Source: Streptomyces galbus
GTDB lineage: Bacteria > Actinomycetota > Actinomycetes > Streptomycetales > Streptomycetaceae
Direction: 5' to 3'
Assembly: GCF_005280195.1 (NCBI RefSeq)
Contig: NZ_SZPR01000023.1
Coordinates: 1-64,000 of the forward strand
DNA: 64,000 nt
The translations under genes were made by a program, and so were the position numbers. The notes under the pieces are model-generated. The model ran no database searches. It saw only the letters and a program-made list of their open reading frames with translations, and was not told the DNA's origin. Shown here in pieces: positions 17,292 through 24,276 of this stretch (within the stretch, counting starts at the first letter, position 1; each line of letters begins with the position of its first letter).

Positions 17292-18569
17292 TCATTCGGT
17301 CACGTCGATCGTGTACCGGTTGGTCTCCACGCCGGCCGCGGTCACCACCTGGACCTCCAGCCGGCCGGGCTCCACGTCGGCCGGGACGGGCACGGTGAGG
17401 ACGGCGTCCGTGGGGTTGCTGAAGCCGCCGGTGACGGGGACGAGGGGCACGTGGACGTGGACGGGGCCGATGCGGACGACCATGCGGGAGAGGCGGTCGG
17501 CGGTGTGGGCGCCCGGCGGGACGAATCCGGCGCCGCGGATCTCGATGTCGTCGCCGGTGCGGATCGGGCCGTCGAGGTCGCCGGCCTCGCGGGAGCGGAC
17601 GACGGACAGGATGACCGGGCGGCCGCCCTCGGCGTACTTGCCGGCCACGTACGTGGCGGCGGAGACCAGGACGGCGACGGCCAGCCCCCAGGGCAGGTCG
17701 GGCAGTTGGTCGGGGCGGCGGGCGAGGCGCACGGCGGCGAAGACCAGGGCGGCGCTGCTGAGGACGACGTACTGGATGTCGGCGAAGGTCCCGCGGCCCG
17801 AGTCGTCGGTGAGCAGGTCGGCGGCGCGGGGGCGGTCGGCGCGGACCTTCTGCAGGCGCTGGGCCAGGACACGCAGGCCCACCACGCGGCGCACCAGTAC
17901 GGCGATCCCGCACACCACGGCGAGGACGGTCACCACGCCGGCGCCGCGGGCCAGGTCGAGCCCGGCGATGAGGGCGTCGCGCTCGGCGGGGCCGGAGGCG
18001 GCGGCCAGCCGGACGGCCAGCACGAGGACGGCGTACCCGACGAGCAGCACCCAGGCGGCGGCGACCGCGCGGGAGGTGGACAGGCGGTTGTCCTCACCGA
18101 TGACGGGGGCCAGTGCGCCGCCCCGCGCGCGGTGGAACCAGGAGGCGGCGGTCAGGGCGCCGGCGACGACGGCCGCGGCGAGCAGGCCGGCCGTGCGGGC
18201 GGTGGTCCAGCCCGCGCCGATCGCCGTGAGCGACTGGACCAGCAGCAGGACGACGACGGCCGCCCAGACCGTGCCGGTGGTGCGCAGCCAGAGGCGGGCG
18301 AGCCAGGCCTGGCCCTCGGCGCGGCGGCGTTCGGCGACGAGGTCGGCGGACTGGGTGAGTTCCTCGGAGACCCACTGGCGGGAGGCCGAGGCGGAGTGGG
18401 CGACGGCCGCGGGCAGGCCCTGTCCGGCCGCGAACCCGTCCCGTTTGACCAGGAACGCGGCCACCGCGCGTCGGTGTCCCTCGCGGGCGCCGTGCGGGCA
18501 GTCCCCGCAGGCGCAGCCGCCCGCGTGCGCACCCGGCTCCGTGCTCTGTCTCGCCTCCTGCACCGCCAC
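17292..18569 (-). CDS. Membrane protein with N-terminal cysteine cluster and C-terminal IPT-like domain
   Basis: A 425-residue protein. Near the N terminus it has C-A-C-G-D-C-P-H-G, a possible metal or Fe-S site on the cytoplasmic side. About six hydrophobic helices span 100-320 (for example W-A-A-V-V-V-L-L-L-V-Q-S-L and W-V-L-L-V-G-Y-A-V-L-V-L-A-V). The last 110 residues (V-I-L-S-V-V-R-S to T-I-D-V-T) contain the beta pattern I-R-G-A-G-F-V-P-P-G typical of IPT/TIG immunoglobulin-like folds. No function is known to me. The GTG at 18569 has only a weak ribosome site, and GTG 18563 is equally possible. It stands alone, with unrelated genes on either side. Confidence 0.72.
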   Translation of the reverse strand: MAVQEARQSTEPGAHAGGCACGDCPHGAREGHRRAVAAFLVKRDGFAAGQGLPAAVAHSASASRQWVSEELTQSADLVAERRRAEGQAWLARLWLRTTGTVWAAVVVLLLVQSLTAIGAGWTTARTAGLLAAAVVAGALTAASWFHRARGGALAPVIGEDNRLSTSRAVAAAWVLLVGYAVLVLAVRLAAASGPAERDALIAGLDLARGAGVVTVLAVVCGIAVLVRRVVGLRVLAQRLQKVRADRPRAADLLTDDSGRGTFADIQYVVLSSAALVFAAVRLARRPDQLPDLPWGLAVAVLVSAATYVAGKYAEGGRPVILSVVRSREAGDLDGPIRTGDDIEIRGAGFVPPGAHTADRLSRMVVRIGPVHVHVPLVPVTGGFSNPTDAVLTVPVPADVEPGRLEVQVVTAAGVETNRYTIDVTE

Positions 18570-18855
18570 GTGTGACGCCCGCCTTCCCCGCGACCTGTCA
18601 GGACGGCGGCGTTCCGCGGACTGCGGGCACCACCGTGCAACTCCCGTGCGACGAGAGCGAATTGTGCCCTACGCGACACGCGCTCCGCCCCTCAGGTCCG
18701 GTGGGCGGACGGGCCTGGCCGGACGGGGGTGGCATCTGTGCAGGACGGAGGGGTGGCCGGGGCCGGCCGGGCCCGGGGGCGGGTTCCCTCGGGGCGGGTG
18801 AAGCGGGGGTCACCGGGTTGACCCGGCCGGGGGATCGGCGCCCTGTCCGCGGGCC

Positions 18856-19650
18856 TCAGCTCAGCAGGTCGGGTTCGCTGCGGCTGATGTCCTGCCAGAG
18901 GGGCTGGTAGTTGATCCATGCCACCAGGTCGCCGCCGAGCTGTTCCCGGGTGGCGACGGCCTGCCGGTGGTCGATGAGCACCGGGCGGCCCGCCGCGCGG
19001 GCGGTGAGCTGCACCTGGCTGGACCGCTCCATCGACACGAACCACCAGGCGGCCGCGTCCACCGAGTCGCCGACGGTCAGCAGGCCGTGGTTGCGCAGCA
19101 CCAGCGCCTTGTGGGTGCCCAGGGCGGTGGCGATGCGGCGGCCCTCCTCGGCGTCCACGGTGACGCCGGAGTAGGCGTCGTAGAGGCTGTGGTCTTCGTA
19201 GAAGGCGCAGCTCTCCTGGGTGATCGGGTCGAGGAGGTCGCCCAGGGCGGCGAGGGCGCGGCCGTGCACGGAGTGGCAGTGGGCGACGGCGACCACGTCG
19301 GGGCGGGCGGCGTGCACCTGGGCGTGGACGGTGAAGGCGGCCTGGTTGACGTGGTAGCGGCCCTCGACGACCTGGCCGTCGGCGTTGACCAGCACGAGGT
19401 CGCTCACGGTGACGTGCTTGAAGGGCAGGCCGAAGGGATTGACCCAGAAGCAGTCGCTGTACTCGGGGTCGCGGGCGGTGATGTTCCCGGAGACGCCGTC
19501 CTCGAAGCCGAGGCGGCCGAAGATGCGCAGGGCGCCCGCCAGCCGTTCCTTGCGGTGCCGGCGTTCGTCCTCGACCGACTCGTGCCGGGGCGGCATGGCG
19601 AACTGCAGCCGGTCGGTGGGCAGCGGGGCGGGGGGTGTGGGCCCGTGCAT
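18856..19650 (-). CDS. Class II aldolase/adducin family protein
   Basis: A 264-residue protein of the zinc-dependent class II aldolase fold (fuculose/rhamnulose phosphate aldolase family). Visible motifs are D-G-V-S-G-N-I-T-A-R-D (residues near 52), a phosphate-binding type loop, A-H-C-H-S-V-H-G-R-A-L (zinc histidines) and L-R-N-H-G-L-L-T-V-G with the third histidine. The start 19650 has GGAGG five bases upstream. From memory its closest relatives act on unphosphorylated or unknown substrates, so I give no specific reaction. It is divergent from the split-barrel protein gene. Confidence 0.85.
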   Translation of the reverse strand: MHGPTPPAPLPTDRLQFAMPPRHESVEDERRHRKERLAGALRIFGRLGFEDGVSGNITARDPEYSDCFWVNPFGLPFKHVTVSDLVLVNADGQVVEGRYHVNQAAFTVHAQVHAARPDVVAVAHCHSVHGRALAALGDLLDPITQESCAFYEDHSLYDAYSGVTVDAEEGRRIATALGTHKALVLRNHGLLTVGDSVDAAAWWFVSMERSSQVQLTARAAGRPVLIDHRQAVATREQLGGDLVAWINYQPLWQDISRSEPDLLS

Positions 19651-19672
19651 CGGTCCTCCAGCACTGGGTTGC

Positions 19673-19770
19673 GTTACCGGGCGGAAGTTACCGTCGGTCA
19701 GCGCGGGAGAACAGTGCTGTTGATGAAGAGATGACACGGCGGCGCTCGAATACCGGACAAGAGGTGTCCG
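19673..19770. promoter_or_regulatory. Divergent promoter region with repeats
   Basis: Between the aldolase and the split-barrel gene lie two direct copies of GTTACCG (19673-19679, 19687-19693), an inverted repeat AACAG-TG-CTGTT (19710-19721) and CGGACA-AGAGG-TGTCCG (19754-19770). They are candidate operator sites; which gene each serves is unknown. Confidence 0.3.
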
Positions 19771-19792
19771 CTTTTCGGGGGAGGCTGGGTGC

Positions 19793-20281
19793 ATGAGCGC
19801 TGTGCAGACCCCTGTGAACTGGGCGGCCTTCGCCGCCGCGGAGCCCGACCTCGCCCGGACCGTGGAGGAGCGGTTCGGCGCCTTCACCCACCACGTCCTC
19901 GCCACGCTGCGCCGGGACGGGTCCCCGCGCACCAGCGGCCTGGAGGTGCGTTTCCTGGGCGGGGAGCTGTGGCTCGGCATGATGCCGCACTCCCTCAAGG
20001 CCCTGGACCTGCGCCGCGATCCGCGCTTCGCGCTCCAGGCCAACCCCGGGGAGGGGCAGTCGATGGGCGGGGGCGACGTACGGATCGGCGGCCGGGCGGT
20101 CGAGGTGACGGACGCCGGGGCCAAGGCCGCGTACGCACGAGAGGTGGAACCGCCGGAGCCGTTCCACCTCTTCCGTGCCGAGCTCACCGAGGTCGTGCGG
20201 ACCCACGTCGAGGACGACGCCTACCTCGTCCTGCAGACCTGGAGACCGGGCGAGCCCCTGCGCACCGTCAAGCGCACCTAG
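19793..20281 (+). CDS. Pyridoxamine 5'-phosphate oxidase-like FMN-binding protein
   Basis: A 162-residue split beta-barrel protein. The pattern H-H-V-L-A-T-L-R-R-D-G-S-P-R-T-S-G-L-E-V and L-G-M-M-P-H-S-L-K-A-L-D-L-R-R-D-P-R are the usual first strands and FMN phosphate-binding region of the PNPOx/F420-dependent reductase superfamily. It probably binds FMN or F420; the substrate is unknown. GGGAGG precedes the ATG. It ends 41 bases from the guaA stop on the opposite strand. Confidence 0.85.
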   Translation: MSAVQTPVNWAAFAAAEPDLARTVEERFGAFTHHVLATLRRDGSPRTSGLEVRFLGGELWLGMMPHSLKALDLRRDPRFALQANPGEGQSMGGGDVRIGGRAVEVTDAGAKAAYAREVEPPEPFHLFRAELTEVVRTHVEDDAYLVLQTWRPGEPLRTVKRT

Positions 20282-20322
20282 GGGGCGTCCTCGCCCGCCG
20301 ACCCACCGGAGCTACCGAGCGG

Positions 20323-21903
20323 TCACTCCCACTCGATCGTCCCCGGCGGCTTCGAGGTGACGTCGAGGACGACCCGGTTGACGTCGCGGACCTCGTTCGT
20401 GATGCGGGTGGAGATCTTGGCGAGGACGTCGTACGGCAGGCGGGACCAGTCCGCGGTCATGGCGTCCTCGCTGGACACCGGGCGCAGCACGATCGGGTGG
20501 CCGTAGGTGCGGCCGTCGCCCTGGACGCCGACCGAGCGGACGTCCGCGAGCAGGACGACCGGGCACTGCCAGATGTCCCGGTCCAGGCCGGCCGCGGTCA
20601 GCTCCTCGCGGGCGATCGCGTCGGCCTCGCGGAGCAGGTCGAGCCGCTCCTTGGTGACCTCGCCGACGATCCGGATGCCCAGGCCCGGGCCCGGGAACGG
20701 CTGGCGCTGGACGATCTCCTCCGGCAGGCCCAGCTCCTGGCCGACCATGCGGACCTCGTCCTTGAACAGCTTGCGCAGCGGCTCGATGAGCTTGAACTCG
20801 AGGTCCTCGGGGAGGCCGCCGACGTTGTGGTGGGACTTGATGTTGGCGGCGCCGGTGCCGCCGCCGGACTCGACGACGTCCGGGTAGAGCGTGCCCTGCA
20901 CCAGGAACTCCACCGCCGGGCCCTCGTCCGCGATGATCTCGGCCTGGGCCTGCTCGAAGACCCGGATGAACTCCCGGCCGATGATCTTCCGCTTCTCCTC
21001 GGGGTCGGAGACCCCGGCCAGCGCCTTCAGGAACCGCTCCTCGGCGTCCACGACCTTGAGCTGGACGCCGGTCGCCGCGACGAAGTCCTTCTCGACCTGC
21101 TCGGTCTCGCCCTTGCGCATCAGGCCGTGGTCGACGTAGACGCAGGTGAGCTGGGAGCCGATGGCCTTCTGGACCAGCGCGGCGGCCACCGCGGAGTCGA
21201 CACCGCCGGACAGGCCGCAGATCGCGCGCTTGTCGCCGACCAGCTCGCGGATGGCCGCGACCTGCTCCTCGATGACGTTGTCGGTGGTCCAGTTCGGCTG
21301 CAGTCCGGCGCCGCGGTACAGGAAGTGCTCCAGCACCTGCTGGCCGTGCGTGGAGTGCATGACCTCGGGGTGGTACTGGACGCCGTAGAGCTTCTTCTCG
21401 TCGTTCTCGAAGGCGGCGACCGGGACGACGTCCGTGGACGCGGTGACCGTGAAGCCGTCGGGGGCGGCGGAGCAGGCGTCGCCGTGCGACATCCACACGT
21501 GCTGCTCGGCCGGCGTGCCCTCGAAGAGGGTGGAGGACGCCTTGGCGACGTGCAGGTCGGTCCGGCCGTACTCACGGGCGCCGGTGTTGTCGACGGTGCC
21601 GCCCAGGGACTGCGCCATCAGCTGGAAGCCGTAGCACATGCCGAAGACGGGGACGCCGGCCTCGAAGAGCGCGCTGTCGAGGCGGGGGGCACCCTCCTCG
21701 TACACGGACGAGGGGCCGCCGGAGAGGATGATCGCCGCCGGGTTCTTGGCGAGGATCTCCTCCACCGGCGTGGTGCTCGGGACGATCTCGCTGTAGACCC
21801 GGGCCTCGCGGACTCGGCGGGCGATGAGCTGGGCGTACTGCGCGCCGAAGTCGACGACCAGGACGGTGTCGGGGGCGGCGGCAGTAGGAGTCGCTGATGA
21901 CAC
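20323..21903 (-). CDS. guaA: GMP synthase (glutamine-hydrolysing)
   Basis: A 526-residue enzyme that aminates XMP to GMP with ATP and glutamine. The class I amidotransferase domain opens with V-D-F-G-A-Q-Y and has the nucleophile Cys90 in F-G-M-C-Y-G; the ATP-pyrophosphatase P-loop G-L-S-G-G-V-D-S-A and a C-terminal dimerisation domain ending in P-P-G-T-I-E-W-E follow. GTG 21903 is the start, with GGAAGG six bases upstream. The other GMP pathway gene, guaB, lies 25 kb away in the same window. It is divergent from the chorismate mutase leader. Confidence 0.98.
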   Translation of the reverse strand: MSSATPTAAAPDTVLVVDFGAQYAQLIARRVREARVYSEIVPSTTPVEEILAKNPAAIILSGGPSSVYEEGAPRLDSALFEAGVPVFGMCYGFQLMAQSLGGTVDNTGAREYGRTDLHVAKASSTLFEGTPAEQHVWMSHGDACSAAPDGFTVTASTDVVPVAAFENDEKKLYGVQYHPEVMHSTHGQQVLEHFLYRGAGLQPNWTTDNVIEEQVAAIRELVGDKRAICGLSGGVDSAVAAALVQKAIGSQLTCVYVDHGLMRKGETEQVEKDFVAATGVQLKVVDAEERFLKALAGVSDPEEKRKIIGREFIRVFEQAQAEIIADEGPAVEFLVQGTLYPDVVESGGGTGAANIKSHHNVGGLPEDLEFKLIEPLRKLFKDEVRMVGQELGLPEEIVQRQPFPGPGLGIRIVGEVTKERLDLLREADAIAREELTAAGLDRDIWQCPVVLLADVRSVGVQGDGRTYGHPIVLRPVSSEDAMTADWSRLPYDVLAKISTRITNEVRDVNRVVLDVTSKPPGTIEWE

Positions 21904-21943
21904 GGGGGCCTTCCGGCGGTGGGCGGGGTCTTGGTGCTGTCCG

Positions 21944-21949
21944 ATTCTA
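21944..21949 (-). promoter_or_regulatory. -10 element for guaA
   Basis: On the minus strand this reads TAGAAT, 40 bases before the guaA GTG. It is back to back with the leader-peptide promoter on the plus strand. Confidence 0.5.
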
Positions 21950-21966
21950 CCGAGTGGACGCCGTGG

Positions 21967-21972
21967 CATACT
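21967..21972 (+). promoter_or_regulatory. -10 element for the chorismate mutase leader
   Basis: CATACT ends seven bases before the ATG at 21979, so the transcript would begin at or near that ATG and be leaderless. Confidence 0.5.
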
Positions 21973-21978
21973 GTCCGC

Positions 21979-22050
21979 ATGCTCACGCACCCGACCTTCG
22001 TCTTTACCTATGGCATCCGGCCCGCCGGCTGCCATGGTCGTGCTGCTTGA
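21979..22050 (+). CDS. Putative Phe/Tyr leader peptide (23 residues)
   Basis: A 23-codon frame beginning M-L-T-H-P-T-F-V-F-T-Y-G-I-R and ending in TGA at 22048. It contains two Phe and one Tyr codon within five positions (TTC 21997, TTT 22003, TAT 22009). TTT and TAT are very rare in a genome this GC-rich, so ribosome speed there should depend on charged tRNA. The Tyr codon is followed at once by hairpin 1 (22012-22033), and a terminator hairpin lies 21 bases after the stop. This is the layout of an amino-acid attenuator for the chorismate mutase, whose product leads to Phe and Tyr. I infer function from layout only. Confidence 0.6.
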   Translation: MLTHPTFVFTYGIRPAGCHGRAA

Positions 22051-22113
22051 GCGAACCGCCGAGCGACTTCCCAGGCGCCCCGGGCCGACAAGGTCCGGGG
22101 CGTCTGGCGTTTT
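22012..22113 (+). terminator. Attenuator: pause hairpin, antiterminator and intrinsic terminator
   Basis: Three alternative structures can be drawn. Hairpin 1 pairs GGCA-CCGGC (22012-22021) with GCCGG-TGCC (22024-22033). The terminator pairs 22071-22086 with 22092-22107: 16 consecutive pairs, five-base loop, then CGTTTT at 22108-22113. The antiterminator pairs 22027-22037 with 22071-22079: nine pairs with two single-base bulges. The region 22027-22033 belongs to both hairpin 1 and the antiterminator, and 22071-22079 to both the antiterminator and the terminator. A ribosome stalled at the Phe/Tyr codons would block hairpin 1 and favour read-through. Confidence 0.65.
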
Positions 22114-22162
22114 CCCGGGCCGTGCCGGTCCGGGGCTCCGCACCCGAGACCCAGGAGCCCCC

Positions 22163-22444
22163 ATGACCACCCTCGACGTGACCGGCGCCCGCACCTCCGA
22201 GGCAGCCGACGTGATCACCGGTGCCCGGGAGCGCATCGACGCGCTCGACGACCGGATCATCGGACTGATCCAGGAACGGATGGCCGTCTCCGCGGTGATC
22301 CAGGAGGCCCGGATCACCTCCGGCGGCCGCCGCGTGAACCTCTCCCGCGAGATGGAGGTCCTCGGCCACTACCGGGACGCGCTGGGCAAGCCCGGCACCT
22401 CCCTCGCCCTGACGCTGCTCGAACTGTGCCGCGGTCGCATCTGA
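22163..22444 (+). CDS. Chorismate mutase, AroQ type
   Basis: A 93-residue all-helical protein. R-E-R-I-D-A-L-D-D-R-I-I-G-L-I-Q-E-R gives the first active-site helix with its conserved arginine, and the later S-R-E-M-E-V-L and L-L-E-L-C-R-G-R-I complete the short AroQ fold. It converts chorismate to prephenate, the branch to Phe and Tyr. The ATG 22163 follows AGGAG in the 5' flank. Its position behind a leader peptide with Phe and Tyr codons suggests end-product control at the level of transcription. The protein has no signal peptide and no ACT domain for allosteric control, which fits control at the RNA level. Confidence 0.9.
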   Translation: MTTLDVTGARTSEAADVITGARERIDALDDRIIGLIQERMAVSAVIQEARITSGGRRVNLSREMEVLGHYRDALGKPGTSLALTLLELCRGRI

Positions 22445-23024
22445 GTTCGGCCCCGCTCTCACCCGTACGGCGCGTGACCGGCCCGGACGGCCTTCGTTGG
22501 TCCCGTTGTCCGCGTCAGCCAGGGGCGGGCCCGGAAGATCCACGCGTGGCTCGCTGGAGCGATGAGGCGTGCGGAGTGCCGCAGGCCGTGGGACCTCGCT
22601 CCAGGGAAGTGACCGGACGGCAGGGGACAGCAGCCCGGTCACACAAGAGAACGGCCGGTCCCGGGGACGCCCGGGGCCGGCCGGCGGAACGGCCCCCCGC
22701 CCCCGGGCGGACCCAGACCAGCGGCGCACCCCCCCCCGGCGCCGCTCCCCAGGCACCGGCGCTGCCCTGACGCCGGTGCTGACGAGAGAAGGGCCCCGCG
22801 GCTCCGTACCGCGGGGCCCTTCGTCGTGCCACGGCGCGCCGCACGAGAAGGCCGTAGAAGGCCGTGACGTAGGCCACATAAGAATCTCGTCAGATCGGGC
22901 ACAACCCTTCACAGGCTTCACCGATCAAACGTCCAGAACCACAGGACCCGTCCGCGCTCCGCGGGCGGAGTCCTGCCGGACCGTGCCGCGGACCCGTGGC
23001 GCGACAGATCGTTTCGAGGTCTTC
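22445..23024. other. Long intergenic region with RNA-like structures
   Basis: This 580-base stretch has no supported gene. It contains a long-range stem 22554-22562 with 22596-22604 (nine perfect pairs) that encloses a small hairpin TGCGG-AGTG-CCGCA (22570-22583), then the terminator at 22789. From about 22870 the sequence becomes AT-richer (CACATAAGAATCTCG) and should hold the promoter of the surface protein gene. Confidence 0.55.
22789..22821. terminator. Terminator after chorismate mutase
   Basis: Thirteen perfect pairs (AAGGGCCCCGCGG, 22789-22801, with 22809-22821) around a seven-base loop. It lies 345 bases after the chorismate mutase stop and before the surface protein promoter. Confidence 0.75.
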
Positions 23025-24146
23025 ATGAAGCTTCGCCGCGCCATGGTCACCGCGGCGGCGACGGCTGCCATCGTGCCGCTCGCCCTGCTGTCCGCCCCCG
23101 CCGCGTTCGCGGACACGTCCCCGACGTCGGGCACCTCCGCCTCTCAGGAGACCGCGCAGGAGGCGTCCTCGTCGCAGACCCCGGGCGGACAGTCCTCGGA
23201 CGGCGACACCGCGCCGGGCTCCGGCTCCGGTGCGCAGGGCCAGGACGCGACGGCGTCCGAGGGCTCGCAGGACGGCGTCTCCCAGCAGGAGAACGGCACC
23301 GAGCAGCAGGACGACGGATCGCCGAAGGGCGAGGACGGCGCGCCGAAGGGCGAGGACGGCAAGGGCGACACCAAGCCGGGCCAGCCGGGCGACGGCAAGC
23401 CGAGCCCGAGCACGTCCGAGCCCGAGGAGCCCTCCGAGGACCCGAGCGAGTGCCCGGTCGACGAGGACGGCGTGGACGTCGACTCGCAGCTGAGCCTGGA
23501 CGTCACCGGGCTGCCCGGCAAGATCGTCGCGGGCAGCGGCTGGCACACGTTCAAGCTCAGGGCCGCCAACCACAGCGACAAGGCGCTCGGCACCGTGCAG
23601 TGGCTCGCCGCCGTCGACAACGACTCGATGAGCGACGACGAGGACACCTGGCTGAGCGAGTACGCGAAGCTGCAGTTCTTCGACCCGGAGACGAAGACCT
23701 GGGAGTCCATCGCCGACCAGGTCGGCAACGGCTTCTACTTCGGCGAGACCACTCTCGGCGCCCGGCAGACCGTGGACATCAAGCTCCGCGTCAACATCAC
23801 CCGGAACGCGCCCGTCGGCGACGGCTACACCGTCGGCCTCGGCGGCTACGTGGACTCCGAGAAGAACTGCGTGCACAACGCGTTCGCGCTGTTCGAGTTC
23901 ACCGTCCTCAAGCCGGGCAGCAGCAACGACGACCCGGGCACGGCCAAGCCGGGCAAGGGCGAGCAGCCGGCCGGCGGCAAGCAGCCGCAGGGCGGCGCCG
24001 AGGAGCTCCCGGCCACGGGCAGCCTCGCGGAGACCGGTTCGAGCTCCGCGCTGCCGGTGATCGGTGCCGTCGGCGGCATCGCCGTGGTCGCCGGGGCCGG
24101 CGTCGTCTTCGCGGTGCGCCGCCGCAACTCCGGGGCGCACGCCTGA
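23025..24146 (+). CDS. Sortase-anchored cell-surface protein with tandem LPATG/LAETG motifs
   Basis: A 373-residue secreted protein. A signal peptide (1-29, A-F-A|D) is followed by a disordered region rich in Ser, Gln, Gly, Asp, Lys and Pro with E-D-G-x-P-K-G repeats (about 30-140). A folded domain (about 145-300) follows with I-V-A-G-S-G-W-H-T-F-K-L and V-D-I-K-L-R-V-N-I-T patterns, probably beta-sandwich. The C terminus has L328-P-A-T-G332, then L334-A-E-T-G338, a membrane helix and R-R-R. LAxTG is the streptomycete sortase E signal, LPxTG the classical one; finding both side by side is unusual. The ATG follows GAGG. Binding partner and function are unknown. Confidence 0.85.
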   Translation: MKLRRAMVTAAATAAIVPLALLSAPAAFADTSPTSGTSASQETAQEASSSQTPGGQSSDGDTAPGSGSGAQGQDATASEGSQDGVSQQENGTEQQDDGSPKGEDGAPKGEDGKGDTKPGQPGDGKPSPSTSEPEEPSEDPSECPVDEDGVDVDSQLSLDVTGLPGKIVAGSGWHTFKLRAANHSDKALGTVQWLAAVDNDSMSDDEDTWLSEYAKLQFFDPETKTWESIADQVGNGFYFGETTLGARQTVDIKLRVNITRNAPVGDGYTVGLGGYVDSEKNCVHNAFALFEFTVLKPGSSNDDPGTAKPGKGEQPAGGKQPQGGAEELPATGSLAETGSSSALPVIGAVGGIAVVAGAGVVFAVRRRNSGAHA

Positions 24147-24200
24147 CCCACCACCGGTGCCGTGCCCGTCGCGCGTGACGGTACGGCCCGCCCGTGAACC

Positions 24201-24242
24201 ACAGAGGGACCTGCGCTCGGAGGGGGGCGCAGGTCCCTCTGT
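24201..24242. terminator. Strong bidirectional terminator
   Basis: Sixteen perfect pairs (24201-24216 with 24227-24242) and a ten-base loop, placed between the convergent stops of the surface protein (24146) and the GMC oxidoreductase (24277). Confidence 0.85.
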
Positions 24243-24276
24243 CATGACCGGGGTCCGGCGGGGACGTCCGGCGGGG

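Noticed and set aside
19789..21897. Plus-strand frame of about 700 codons opposite guaA
   Set aside because: Antisense shadow; guaA is certain on the other strand.
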